Notes: generated from the letters alone by a model not told the origin. A DNA stretch of 36,922 nt from Faecalimonas sp. (GCA_020024645.1 JAHHTN010000015.1:1-36922); one strand, 5' to 3'. Positions 8,049-17,084 are shown, counted from the first letter of the stretch. Made by a program: numbers and translations.

Positions 8049-9035
8049 ATGAAAAGTCTGAATGAAGATTTAAAGGCGGGGAAATTTAAACAGATTTATC
8101 TTCTGTTTGGAGAAGAAAATTATTTAAAGAAACAATATAAAGCTAGACTGATGAAGGCACTTATTTCCGATGAAGATACGATGAATTATGCTTACTATGA
8201 AGGAAAAGGAATTGATATAAAAGAAATCATTGATTTGGCAGAAACAATGCCATTTTTTAGTACATGTAGATTGATTGTCGTTGAAAATTCCGGATTTTTT
8301 AAAAATGCCACACCAGAACTTGCGGAATATATAAAAAACATTCCTGAAACGACCTATTTCATTTTTGTGGAAAAGGAACTAGATAAAAGGGGGAAATTAT
8401 ATAAAGCAGTAAAAGATAAAGGTCGAGTAGTAGAACTTGCTAAACAAGATGAGAAAACGTTGATGCGTTGGATTTATGGAAATGTAAAAAAAGAAGGGAA
8501 GCAGATTACAGAATCAACGATTCGATACATATTAGCAAAGTGTGGAACAGATATGGAAAACTTGCAAAAAGAAATGGAAAAACTTTTTTGCTATACTTTA
8601 GATAAAGACGTTATTGAATTAGAAGATATAGATACAATTTGTACTACACAGATTACAAATGAGATTTTTGATATGGTAAATGCAGTTGCAGAGAAAAAAC
8701 AGAGGAGAGCGTTGGATAGATATTATGATTTGTTGGCGTTGAAGGAACCAGCAATGCGAATCCTATATCTTCTTTCTAGGCAATTTCGCTTATTAATGGA
8801 AGTAAAAGAGATGATAGAGCAAGGGTATAATAAAAAAGAAATTGCATCTAAAGCAGGATTACATCCTTTTGCAGTAGGAAAATATATAGAGCAGTCAAGA
8901 CGATTTTCACAAAAAGAACTCAGAAGTATTTTGGAAGAAAGTGTAGATATAGAAGAACGGGTAAAGACAGGACGATTAGGAGATGTATTAGCAGTAGAAC
9001 TTTTCATTGTCAAATACTCTTCGAATAGTGTATAA
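8049..9035 (+). CDS. holA: DNA polymerase III delta subunit
   Basis: 328 residues, normal for HolA. An N-terminal AAA+-like domain starts with LNEDLKAGKFKQIYLLFGEE and continues with YLKKQYKARL and a TMPFFSTCRLIVVENSGFF block. The C-terminal helical collar domain has KEPAMRILYLLSRQFRLLMEVKEM-type sequence and LHPFAVGKYIEQSRRFS. It loads the beta sliding clamp as part of the clamp loader. GTGAGG lies 7 nt upstream of ATG. It follows comEC, a pairing common in Firmicutes. Confidence 0.95.
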   Translation: MKSLNEDLKAGKFKQIYLLFGEENYLKKQYKARLMKALISDEDTMNYAYYEGKGIDIKEIIDLAETMPFFSTCRLIVVENSGFFKNATPELAEYIKNIPETTYFIFVEKELDKRGKLYKAVKDKGRVVELAKQDEKTLMRWIYGNVKKEGKQITESTIRYILAKCGTDMENLQKEMEKLFCYTLDKDVIELEDIDTICTTQITNEIFDMVNAVAEKKQRRALDRYYDLLALKEPAMRILYLLSRQFRLLMEVKEMIEQGYNKKEIASKAGLHPFAVGKYIEQSRRFSQKELRSILEESVDIEERVKTGRLGDVLAVELFIVKYSSNSV

Positions 9036-9070
9036 TAATCAATTAGATTAGAGTAATTGGAGGAACAAAC

Positions 9071-10885
9071 GTGGCAGGAATAGAACAGAGTAAAATACGA
9101 AATTTTTGCATTATTGCACATATAGATCATGGCAAGTCGACTTTGGCAGACCGTATTATTGAAAAGACAGGACTTTTGACAAGCAGAGAAATGCAATCGC
9201 AAGTTCTCGATAATATGGAATTGGAAAGAGAACGTGGAATTACAATTAAAGCACAGACGGTTCGTACCGTATATCGTGCAAAAAATGGTGAAGAATATAT
9301 TTTTAACTTAATTGATACACCAGGACATGTGGATTTTAATTATGAGGTGTCAAGAAGTCTTGCTGCTTGTGATGGCGCAATTCTTGTAGTTGATGCTGCA
9401 CAAGGGGTGGAAGCACAGACATTAGCTAATGTATATTTGGCATTAGATCATGATTTAGATGTCATGCCAGTTATCAATAAAGTAGATTTGCCGAGTGCAG
9501 AACCTGAACGTGTTATTGAAGAGATTGAAGATGTTATTGGAATTGAAGCAGAAGACGCCCCACGCATTTCGGCAAAAACAGGATTAAATGTAGATGAGGT
9601 GTTGGAACAGATTGTACAGAAAATTCCTGCACCTACAGGAGATGTAAAGGCTCCTTTACAAGCATTGATTTTTGATTCTGTATATGATTCATATAAAGGA
9701 GTTATTGTATTTTGTAGAATTAAAGAAGGAACAGTGAAAAAAGGTACAACAATTCAGATGATGGCGACAGGTGCAAAGGCTGAGGTCGTTGAAGTTGGAT
9801 ATTTTGGTGCAGGACAGTTTATTCCTTGTGATGAATTAAATGCTGGAATGGTTGGTTATATTACAGCAAGCCTTAAAAATGTAAAAGATACACGAGTAGG
9901 GGATACGATTACAAATGCAGCAAACCCTTGTAAAGAAGCACTTCCAGGATATAAGAAAGTACAGCCAATGGTGTATTGTGGTATGTATCCAGCAGATGGA
10001 GCAAAATATCAAGATTTGAGAGATGCTTTGGAAAAGTTGCAGTTAAATGATGCTGCGCTTCAATTTGAGCCAGAAACTTCTATTGCATTAGGGTTTGGTT
10101 TTCGTTGCGGATTTTTAGGTCTTCTTCATTTGGAAATTATCCAAGAACGTTTAGAGAGAGAATATAATTTGGATTTAGTAACAACAGCGCCGGGGGTTAT
10201 TTACAAAGTGCATAAAACAAACGGGGAAGTTATTGATTTGACAAATCCATCAAATCTTCCAGATCCTGCTGAAATAGATTATATGGAAGAACCTATGGTA
10301 AAAGCTGAAATTATGGTTACTTCTGAATTTATTGGGGCGATAATGGATCTTTGTCAAGAAAGACGAGGAGTATATCAAGGAATGGAATATATTGAGGAAA
10401 CAAGAGCGGTTCTTCAGTATCATCTACCATTAAATGAGATTATTTATGATTTCTTTGATGCATTAAAATCCCGTTCAAGAGGATATGCTTCTTTTGATTA
10501 TGAAATGCTTGGTTACGAAAAATCAGAATTGGTTAAATTGGATATCCTTATTAATAAAGAAGAAGTAGATGCATTATCTTTCATTGTGTTTAGCGGAAGT
10601 GCTTATGAACGTGGAAGAAAAATGTGTGAAAAGTTGAAGGAAGAAATACCAAGACAGTTGTTTGAAATACCAATACAGGCTGCAGTGGGAAGTAAAATTA
10701 TTGCAAGGGAAACAGTAAAAGCAATGCGTAAAGATGTACTTGCAAAATGTTACGGAGGAGATATTTCCCGTAAAAGAAAATTGTTAGAAAAACAAAAAGA
10801 AGGAAAGAAAAGAATGCGTCAGGTGGGAAATGTAGAAATTCCACAGAAAGCATTTATGAGTGTGTTGAAATTAGATGATAAATAA
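9071..10885 (+). CDS. lepA: Elongation factor 4 (LepA) GTPase
   Basis: 604 residues, full length, starting at GTG with TTGGAGGAAC upstream. The GTPase domain has the P-loop AHIDHGKSTLADR, switch region RERGITIKAQTV, DTPGHVDF, NKVD and SAKTG. EF-G-like domains II, III and V follow. The LepA-specific C-terminal domain contains GGDISRKRKLLEKQKEGKK and ends in QVGNVEIPQKAFMSVLK. EF4 binds ribosomes, can back-translocate them, and affects initiation and stress tolerance. It begins 35 nt after holA, so it may be read from the comEA operon. Confidence 0.98.
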   Translation: MAGIEQSKIRNFCIIAHIDHGKSTLADRIIEKTGLLTSREMQSQVLDNMELERERGITIKAQTVRTVYRAKNGEEYIFNLIDTPGHVDFNYEVSRSLAACDGAILVVDAAQGVEAQTLANVYLALDHDLDVMPVINKVDLPSAEPERVIEEIEDVIGIEAEDAPRISAKTGLNVDEVLEQIVQKIPAPTGDVKAPLQALIFDSVYDSYKGVIVFCRIKEGTVKKGTTIQMMATGAKAEVVEVGYFGAGQFIPCDELNAGMVGYITASLKNVKDTRVGDTITNAANPCKEALPGYKKVQPMVYCGMYPADGAKYQDLRDALEKLQLNDAALQFEPETSIALGFGFRCGFLGLLHLEIIQERLEREYNLDLVTTAPGVIYKVHKTNGEVIDLTNPSNLPDPAEIDYMEEPMVKAEIMVTSEFIGAIMDLCQERRGVYQGMEYIEETRAVLQYHLPLNEIIYDFFDALKSRSRGYASFDYEMLGYEKSELVKLDILINKEEVDALSFIVFSGSAYERGRKMCEKLKEEIPRQLFEIPIQAAVGSKIIARETVKAMRKDVLAKCYGGDISRKRKLLEKQKEGKKRMRQVGNVEIPQKAFMSVLKLDDK

Positions 10886-10938
10886 CTTTAATTGGGGACG
10901 TAGTAAAATTGAGAAATGCTATGTCCCCAATTAAAGTT
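10884..10938. repeat. Long palindrome between lepA and hemW (terminator or REP-like)
   Basis: Twenty bases at 10884-10903 pair with 10919-10938 through one G-U wobble, around a 15-nt loop. The core is GGGGACGTAG / CTATGTCCCC. The left arm includes the last two bases of the lepA stop codon. The right arm is followed by AATCTTGTTTTT, so it can act as an intrinsic terminator. The GGGGAC...GTCCCC core resembles dispersed palindromes I have seen in clostridial genomes (recollection, not verified here). Confidence 0.6.
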
Positions 10939-10963
10939 AATCTTGTTTTTGGAGAGGATGAAG

Positions 10964-12088
10964 ATGAGAAGAGATTTAGAATTATATATTCATATTCCGT
11001 TTTGTGTTAAAAAGTGTGCATATTGTGATTTCTTATCAGGACCAGCAAATAAAGAAACAATAGAAGAGTATGTACAGGCTCTTATTCGTGAAATAGAGTC
11101 ATTTGAAGGCATGAAAAAGAGGTATCAAGTAGTCACTGTTTTTGTGGGTGGTGGTACACCGTCTGTTTTAGGTGGTAAGCAAATAGAGAGAGTTTTTAGA
11201 GCATTAGGAGAAAAATTTGCAATGGAAAGGGTAAACGAGGTGACAATTGAGGTGAATCCGGGAACGATCTCAAGAGAAAAACTAAGGTCATATAAACGTG
11301 CTGGTATAAATCGAATTAGTTTTGGCTTACAGTCAGCAAACAATGAGGAATTAAAGCAGTTAGGTAGAATACATACATATGAAGAGTTTTTAGAAAGTTA
11401 TATGTTAGCTAGAGCAGAGGGGTTTGATAATATTAATATTGATTTAATTTCTGCTATTCCCAATCAGACAGTAGAAAGTTGGAAAAGTACAGTGGATAAG
11501 GTTTTGGAATTGAAACCAGAACATATTTCGGCATATAGTTTGATTCTAGAAGAGGGAACACCCTTTGAAAAAATGTATGGTGAGGATGGTTGTAGAAAAG
11601 AAGAACTTCCAGATGAAGAAGAAGAACGTATGATTTATCAAAAAACGAAAGAGTGGTTTAAGGAAGCGGGATATGAACGGTATGAAATTTCTAACTATGC
11701 AAAGAAAGGGTACGACTGTAAACACAATCTTGGTTATTGGCAAAGAAAAGAGTATTTAGGTTTAGGACTTGGAGCATCTTCTCTTATAGGAAATGTACGT
11801 TTTCAGAATACGGAAGAAATGAACAAATATTTAGAAACTTCAGCTGATGTAGAAAAAAGAAAACAGAATGAGGAAATATTGACAAAAGAGGAAGAGCTAG
11901 AGGAAATGATTTTTTTGGGGTTGCGAAAAATGGAAGGAATTTTAAAAGAGGAAGTAGAAACTTTTTGTGGAGAGCAAATAGAAAAGATGATTTCTCAAGG
12001 ATTTTTGGAAGAGATAAAAGGGAGAGTTCGTTTGACAGATAAAGGAATTGATATAAGTAACTACGTGTTTGCAGAACTATTATCGTAA
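10964..12088 (+). CDS. hemW: HemW-type radical SAM heme chaperone
   Basis: 374 residues from ATG 10964. It opens with LYIHIPFCVKKCAYCDF, whose CX3CX2C binds the radical SAM cluster. VGGGTPSVL, VEVNP-like sequence, RISFGLQS, NIDLISAIPNQT and SAYSLILEEGTPF are all characteristic of the HemN/HemW group, and NLGYWQRKEYLGLGLGASS is typical of HemW. A C-terminal winged-helix-like HemN_C region completes it. HemW transfers heme to partner proteins and lacks true coproporphyrinogen dehydrogenase activity (family knowledge). I chose ATG 10964 because GGAGAGG at 10951-10957 has correct spacing; ATG 10958 is too close to it, and ATG 10916 lies inside the palindrome. lepA-hemW order is conserved in Firmicutes. 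Confidence 0.95.
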   Translation: MRRDLELYIHIPFCVKKCAYCDFLSGPANKETIEEYVQALIREIESFEGMKKRYQVVTVFVGGGTPSVLGGKQIERVFRALGEKFAMERVNEVTIEVNPGTISREKLRSYKRAGINRISFGLQSANNEELKQLGRIHTYEEFLESYMLARAEGFDNINIDLISAIPNQTVESWKSTVDKVLELKPEHISAYSLILEEGTPFEKMYGEDGCRKEELPDEEEERMIYQKTKEWFKEAGYERYEISNYAKKGYDCKHNLGYWQRKEYLGLGLGASSLIGNVRFQNTEEMNKYLETSADVEKRKQNEEILTKEEELEEMIFLGLRKMEGILKEEVETFCGEQIEKMISQGFLEEIKGRVRLTDKGIDISNYVFAELLS

Positions 12089-12129
12089 ATATATGTGGAA
12101 ATAATTGATAATTTAATTATATCTATTTT

Positions 12130-12158
12130 TTGATGCCACTATTTAAGATAGATATAAT
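12130..12158 (+). promoter_or_regulatory. Promoter for the FMN-dependent dehydrogenase gene
   Basis: TTGATG (12130-12135), a 17-nt spacer and a perfect TATAAT (12153-12158) precede the gene at 12200. Confidence 0.65.
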
Positions 12159-12199
12159 GTATTTTATAAAATGATGATAACTAAAAAGGAGAGAGAAAC

Positions 12200-13219
12200 A
12201 TGGTATATAATGAAGTGTTAGAACAAGCTAGACAGGAAGTGGGACCGTATTGTAAGGCTTGTCCAGTATGTAATGGAAAAGCGTGTAAAAATCAGATGCC
12301 AGGACCAGGAGCAAAAGGAATAGGAGATACAGCTATACGTAATTATGAAAAATGGAAAGAAATTCGTTTGCAAATGGATACAATTGGAAAAAATCAAAAA
12401 GCAGATACAACTCTTAATATTTTTGGGAAAACTTTTCGTTATCCGCTATTTGCGGGGCCGGTAGGTGCAGTCAATTTACATTACGGAAAAAAATATAATG
12501 ATGAATCTTACAATAACATTTTAGTTTCGGCTTGTGCAGAAGCGGGAATTGTTGCTATGACAGGGGATGGTGTAAATGATAATGTTATGAAGGTTGCTAC
12601 AGAAGCAATAAGAAAAGCTAATGGAATCGGGATACCGACAGTCAAACCATGGGATATGGAAAAAATAAAAGAAAAAATGCAATTGGCAGATGCGTCAGGG
12701 GCGTTTGCAGTGGCAATGGACATAGATGCAGCAGGGTTACCATTTTTACAGGCGGAAAAATTAGGAGCAGGAAGAAAATCTGTAGAGGAGTTACATCTCA
12801 TTGCAAAAAGTACATATGCTCCGTTTATTGTAAAAGGAGTAATGACCGTTCGAGGAGCACTAAAGGCAGAGGCTGCGGGAGCGGATGCGATTGTAGTTTC
12901 AAATCATGGTGGAAGAGTACTGGATCAATGTCCAGCGACAGCCGAAGTGCTTGAAGAAATTGCAAATGCAGTTAAAGGAAAGCTAAAAATATTTGTAGAT
13001 GGTGGTATCCGTTCGGGAACAGATATCTTTAAGGCAATTGCTTTAGGAGCAGACGGAGTAATTATTTGCAGACCTTTTGTAACCGCGTTATATGGTGGTG
13101 GAGAAGAAGGAGTAAAATTATATATAAATAAGATAGGACAGGAACTCACAGATGCAATGGAAATGTGTGGTGCAAATTCTTTGAAAGACATTACGAAAGA
13201 AATGATTTGGCGTTCTTAA
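12200..13219 (+). CDS. FMN-dependent alpha-hydroxy-acid dehydrogenase-like protein with Cys-rich N-terminus
   Basis: 339 residues. Residues about 75-335 form an FMN-binding TIM barrel of the lactate/glycolate oxidase family. Markers are LFAGPVGAVNLHYG, FIVKGVMTVRGAL, the active-site segment SNHGGRVLD with the catalytic-type His, and phosphate-binding FVDGGIRSGTDIFKAIALGADGV in sections. Unlike classical lactate oxidases, the N-terminus has a CX2CX2CX4C cluster (Cys18, 21, 24, 29) that could bind an Fe-S cluster or metal. The substrate cannot be deduced; related clostridial proteins are annotated only as alpha-hydroxy-acid oxidising. It is single-gene, with its own promoter and terminator. GGAGAG precedes ATG. 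Confidence 0.88.
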   Translation: MVYNEVLEQARQEVGPYCKACPVCNGKACKNQMPGPGAKGIGDTAIRNYEKWKEIRLQMDTIGKNQKADTTLNIFGKTFRYPLFAGPVGAVNLHYGKKYNDESYNNILVSACAEAGIVAMTGDGVNDNVMKVATEAIRKANGIGIPTVKPWDMEKIKEKMQLADASGAFAVAMDIDAAGLPFLQAEKLGAGRKSVEELHLIAKSTYAPFIVKGVMTVRGALKAEAAGADAIVVSNHGGRVLDQCPATAEVLEEIANAVKGKLKIFVDGGIRSGTDIFKAIALGADGVIICRPFVTALYGGGEEGVKLYINKIGQELTDAMEMCGANSLKDITKEMIWRS

Positions 13220-13220
13220 A

Positions 13221-13249
13221 AAAAGATATGGGGAAACCCATATCTTTTT
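13221..13249 (+). terminator. Intrinsic terminator
   Basis: A perfect 12-bp stem, AAAAGATATGGG (13221-13232) with its complement at 13237-13248, closes a GAAA tetraloop and ends in a T run. It starts two bases after the dehydrogenase stop. Confidence 0.9.
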
Positions 13250-13282
13250 CTTATCAAAACTATAAAAAATATATAAACACTG

Positions 13283-13311
13283 TTGACAAACGAAAAACAT
13301 AGTGCTATCTT
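13283..13311 (+). promoter_or_regulatory. Heat-shock operon promoter
   Basis: A perfect TTGACA (13283-13288), 17-nt spacer and TATCTT (13306-13311) predict a start near 13318. The CIRCE operator begins about 10 nt downstream of that, as expected for HrcA repression. Confidence 0.75.
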
Positions 13312-13326
13312 AATATTCGTAAGGTG

Positions 13327-13353
13327 TTAGCACTCGAAAGTTATGAGTGCTAA
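13327..13353 (+). promoter_or_regulatory. CIRCE operator (HrcA binding site)
   Basis: TTAGCACTC, nine bases, GAGTGCTAA: an exact match to the CIRCE consensus. HrcA bound here represses the operon, including its own gene. No second CIRCE was seen in the window; dnaK has none of its own. Confidence 0.97.
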
Positions 13354-13375
13354 TAAAAGGAATAGGAGGTAAAAG

Positions 13376-14419
13376 ATGAAGTCGAATCAGGAACTAGATG
13401 CGAGAAAGATGAAGATTCTCCAAACAATCATCAAAACGTATTTAGAAACAGGTGAACCGGTTGGCTCAAGGACAATTTCAAAGTATACAGACTTGAATTT
13501 GAGTTCTGCGACGATAAGAAATGAAATGGCTGATTTGGAAGATTTGGGCTACATTATTCAACCTCATACATCAGCAGGAAGAATTCCTTCGGACAAAGGA
13601 TATCGGCTTTATGTTGATATGCTGATGGAAGAAAAAGAGCAGGAAGTCACTGGTATGAAAGAACAGATGCTTGAAAAAGCAGATAAGATGGAACAATTAC
13701 TAAAGCAGGTGGCGAAGGTGTTGGCAAATAGCACCAATTATGCAACGATGATTTCTGCTCCAACTTGTAATAGGAATAAACTAAAATTCATTCAACTATC
13801 ACAAGTAGATGAAAATCAGATTATTGCTGTTATCGTAATGGAAGGAAATATCATAAAAAATAAGATTGTGACCGTATCAGAGTGTTTAGGAAACGAAACA
13901 TTATTGAAATTAAATATGTTGCTAAATACAAATTTGAACGGAATGTCTATTGAAGAAATCAATCTAGGGATGATAGCCAGATTGAAAGAACAAGCAGGTA
14001 TTCACAGCAAAGTCATTAGTGAAGTGCTAGATGCAGTTGCTGAAGCGATACAGATAGATAATGATTTGGAAATCTACACAAGTGGGGCAACCAATATTTT
14101 TAAATATCCTGAATTGAGTGATAATCAAAGTGCGCAAGAAATTATTAGTGCATTTGAGGAAAAACAACAATTGGCAAGTCTTGTGACAGAAACGCTTTCT
14201 AGCGAAGATAACAAAGGTATTCAGGTATATATAGGAAATGAAACACCTGTACACACGATGAAAGATTGTAGTGTTGTAACAGCAACATATGAATTAGGAG
14301 AAGGTATGCAGGGAACGATAGGAATTATTGGTCCGAAAAGAATGGATTATGAAAATGTAATGAGGACGCTAAAGACACTGATGGCAGAGTTGGATGCGAT
14401 ATTTCATAAAGAACATTAG
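13376..14419 (+). CDS. hrcA: Heat-inducible transcription repressor HrcA
   Basis: 347 residues, typical length. The N-terminal winged helix (about 1-75) contains YLETGEPVGSRTISK, LSSATIRNEMADLEDLGY and the conserved PHTSAGRIPSDKGYR. A GAF-like and dimerisation region follows, ending with TYELGEGMQGTIGIIGPKRM and MDYENVM. HrcA binds CIRCE and needs GroEL for activity, so unfolded protein relieves repression. It is the first gene of the operon, immediately behind CIRCE. AGGAGG lies 8 nt before ATG. Confidence 0.98.
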   Translation: MKSNQELDARKMKILQTIIKTYLETGEPVGSRTISKYTDLNLSSATIRNEMADLEDLGYIIQPHTSAGRIPSDKGYRLYVDMLMEEKEQEVTGMKEQMLEKADKMEQLLKQVAKVLANSTNYATMISAPTCNRNKLKFIQLSQVDENQIIAVIVMEGNIIKNKIVTVSECLGNETLLKLNMLLNTNLNGMSIEEINLGMIARLKEQAGIHSKVISEVLDAVAEAIQIDNDLEIYTSGATNIFKYPELSDNQSAQEIISAFEEKQQLASLVTETLSSEDNKGIQVYIGNETPVHTMKDCSVVTATYELGEGMQGTIGIIGPKRMDYENVMRTLKTLMAELDAIFHKEH

Positions 14420-14434
14420 AAAGGTGGAATACCG

Positions 14435-15058
14435 GTGGAAAAAAAGATGAGTAATGAAGAAATGGTAAAAGAGGCTGTGGAAGAGGCAAAGAAAAATGCT
14501 CAGACAGAAAGTAAAGAAACAGAAGAAACCGTCGAAGAAGTAGAGGCAGAGGTAGAAGAAACAGAATCGACTGAGGAAGATAAAAAAGATAAAAAGTTAT
14601 TTAAACGCAAACCCAAGAAAGATAAGAAAGACGAGCAAATCGAAGACTTGACAGATAAACTTACAAGACAGATGGCAGAGTTTGATAATTATCGCAAGCG
14701 TACAGAAAAAGAAAAAACAGTAATGTACGAAATTGGAGCGAAAGAGGTAGTTGAAAAAATCTTACCAGTCGTAGATAACTTTGAAAGAGGGTTGACAGCA
14801 GTTCCAGACGAGCAAAAAGAAGATTCTTTTGTAGCTGGTATGGAAATGATTTATAAACAAATTATGACTACATTGGAAGAAATTGGAGTGAAGCCAATTG
14901 AAGCAGTAGGAAAAGAGTTTAATCCTGATTTTCATAATGCGGTGATGCATATTGAGGATGAAGAACTTGGAGAAAATATTGTGGCGGAAGAATTTCAAAA
15001 AGGATATATGTATAAAGAAAGTGTAGTACGTCATAGTATGGTAAAAGTAGCTAACTAA
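14435..15058 (+). CDS. grpE: Nucleotide exchange factor GrpE
   Basis: 207 residues from GTG 14435, placed after AAAGGTGG; ATG 14447 is a possible alternative. The first 70 residues are highly charged (Glu-rich, then Lys-rich) and likely disordered. The conserved core (about 70-205) has QMAEFDNYRKRTEKEK, VVEKILPVVDNFERGL, GVKPIEAVGKEFNPDFHNAV in sections, and EEFQKGYMYKESVVRHSMVKV. GrpE dimers release ADP from DnaK and act as a thermosensor. It lies between hrcA and dnaK. Confidence 0.97.
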   Translation: MEKKMSNEEMVKEAVEEAKKNAQTESKETEETVEEVEAEVEETESTEEDKKDKKLFKRKPKKDKKDEQIEDLTDKLTRQMAEFDNYRKRTEKEKTVMYEIGAKEVVEKILPVVDNFERGLTAVPDEQKEDSFVAGMEMIYKQIMTTLEEIGVKPIEAVGKEFNPDFHNAVMHIEDEELGENIVAEEFQKGYMYKESVVRHSMVKVAN

Positions 15059-15117
15059 GCAATTAGAAATGTATAGAACTTTATAAATAGTATATAGTAA
15101 TTTAGGAGGAATTAATC

Positions 15118-16986
15118 ATGGGAAAAATTATTGGTATTGATTTAGGAACAACAAACAGTTGTGTAGCAGTTATGGAAGGTGGACAGCCTACAGTAATTGC
15201 AAATACAGAGGGAGCAAGAACAACACCATCTGTTGTTGCATTTACAAAAACAGGAGAACGTTTAGTTGGAGAACCTGCAAAACGTCAGGCTGTAACAAAC
15301 GCAGATAAAACAATTTCATCTATTAAAAGAGAAATGGGTACAGATTATAAGGTAGCAATTGATGATAAAAAATACTCTCCACAAGAAATTTCAGCTATGG
15401 TACTTCAGAAATTAAAAGCAGATGCTGAAAGTTATTTAGGAGAAAAGGTTTCAGAAGCAGTTATTACAGTTCCTGCTTACTTTAATGATGCTCAGCGTCA
15501 GGCAACAAAAGATGCAGGTAAGATTGCTGGACTTGATGTAAAACGTATTATCAATGAACCAACAGCTGCAGCACTTGCATATGGTCTTGACAATGAAAAA
15601 GAACAGAAAATCATGGTATATGACCTTGGTGGTGGTACATTTGACGTTTCTATTATTGAAATTGGAGATGGAGTTATCGAAGTATTATCAACAGCTGGAG
15701 ATAATAAACTTGGTGGAGATGATTTCGACCAGAAAATTACAGACTATATGTTAGCAGAATTTAAACGCATGGAAGGTGTTGATTTGTCTAGTGATAAAAT
15801 GGCACTTCAGAGATTAAAAGAAGCTGCAGAAAAAGCAAAAAAAGAACTTTCTTCAGCAACAACAACAAACATTAACTTACCATTTATTACAGCTACAGCA
15901 GAAGGTCCAAAACATTTTGATATGAATCTTACAAGAGCTAAATTTGATGAATTGACACATGATTTAGTTGAAAGAACTGCTGAACCTGTAACAAGAGCAT
16001 TATCAGATGCAGGATTAGTAGCATCTGAATTAGGTCAAGTATTATTAGTAGGTGGTTCTACACGTATTCCAGCTGTTCAGGACAAAGTAAAACAGTTAAC
16101 AGGAAAAGAACCAAGTAAAACATTAAACCCAGATGAATGTGTTGCTTTAGGAGCATCTGTTCAAGGTGGTAAATTAGCAGGAGATGCTGGTGCAGGCGAT
16201 ATTTTATTACTTGATGTAACTCCACTTTCATTATCTATTGAGACAATGGGTGGTATTGCAACAAGATTAATTGAAAGAAATACAACAATTCCAACAAAGA
16301 AAAGTCAAATTTTCTCTACAGCAGCAGATAATCAATCAGCAGTAGATATCAATGTTGTACAAGGAGAAAGACAATTTGCAAGAGATAACAAATCACTTGG
16401 ACAATTTAGACTAGATGGAATTGCTCCAGCACCACGTGGAATCCCTCAGATTGAAGTTACATTTGACATTGATGCAAATGGTATTGTAAATGTATCTGCA
16501 AAAGATTTAGGAACAGGAAAAGAACAGCATATTACAATTACAGCAGGATCAAATATGTCAGATAGCGATATTGAAAAGGCTGTAAAAGAAGCAGCAGAAT
16601 TTGAAGCACAAGATAAAAAACGTAAAGAAGCAATTGATGCAAGAAATGATGCTGATGCAATGATTTTCCAAACAGAAAAAGCATTAGGTGAAGTTGGAGA
16701 TAAAATTGATGCAAACGAAAAAGCGACAGTTGAAGCAGATATTCAAGCATTAAAAGATATTTTAGCAAAATCAACACCTGAAAATATTACAGATGCACAG
16801 GTTGAAGAGATTAAAGCTGGAAAAGAAAAATTAATGGCAAGTGCACAACAGTTATTTACAAAGATGTATGAACAAGCAGGTGCAGGTGCACAGCAGGCAG
16901 GTTCAGCACCAGAGCAACAAGCAGGTCCAGCACCAGAAGGATTTAACGGTGATGATGTAGTTGACGGAGATTATAAAGAAGTTTAA
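15118..16986 (+). CDS. dnaK: Hsp70 chaperone DnaK
   Basis: 622 residues. The ATPase domain starts with GIDLGTTNSCVAV and contains VPAYFNDAQRQATKDAG, INEPTAAALAYGLD, VYDLGGGTFDVSI and LVGGSTRIP. The linker is DILLLDVTPLSLSIE. The substrate-binding beta domain and helical lid run from about 390 to 580. The C-terminal tail is Gly/Ala/Gln-rich, and the terminal EEVD-like motif is replaced by DYKEV. AGGAGG lies 8 nt before ATG. The 59-nt gap after grpE has no convincing promoter. Confidence 0.99.
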   Translation: MGKIIGIDLGTTNSCVAVMEGGQPTVIANTEGARTTPSVVAFTKTGERLVGEPAKRQAVTNADKTISSIKREMGTDYKVAIDDKKYSPQEISAMVLQKLKADAESYLGEKVSEAVITVPAYFNDAQRQATKDAGKIAGLDVKRIINEPTAAALAYGLDNEKEQKIMVYDLGGGTFDVSIIEIGDGVIEVLSTAGDNKLGGDDFDQKITDYMLAEFKRMEGVDLSSDKMALQRLKEAAEKAKKELSSATTTNINLPFITATAEGPKHFDMNLTRAKFDELTHDLVERTAEPVTRALSDAGLVASELGQVLLVGGSTRIPAVQDKVKQLTGKEPSKTLNPDECVALGASVQGGKLAGDAGAGDILLLDVTPLSLSIETMGGIATRLIERNTTIPTKKSQIFSTAADNQSAVDINVVQGERQFARDNKSLGQFRLDGIAPAPRGIPQIEVTFDIDANGIVNVSAKDLGTGKEQHITITAGSNMSDSDIEKAVKEAAEFEAQDKKRKEAIDARNDADAMIFQTEKALGEVGDKIDANEKATVEADIQALKDILAKSTPENITDAQVEEIKAGKEKLMASAQQLFTKMYEQAGAGAQQAGSAPEQQAGPAPEGFNGDDVVDGDYKEV

Positions 16987-17012
16987 TTTCAATAAAAAAT
17001 AAGTAAAAAGTT

Positions 17013-17050
17013 GTTCTGCGGAATTTGAGGAAGTTCAGATTTCGCAGAAC
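17013..17050 (+). other. Hairpin between dnaK and dnaJ
   Basis: GTTCTGCGGAA (17013-17023) pairs with TTTCGCAGAAC (17040-17050) through one wobble and a 16-nt loop. No T run follows, so it looks like an mRNA-processing or stabilising structure, or a weak attenuator, within the operon. Confidence 0.5.
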
Positions 17051-17084
17051 TTCCTTGTAAATAAATATGAAAGGTAGATAAAAA

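Noticed and set aside
12089..12128. Possible terminator after hemW
   Set aside because: Only an AT-rich palindrome with almost no loop followed by T; too weak to call.
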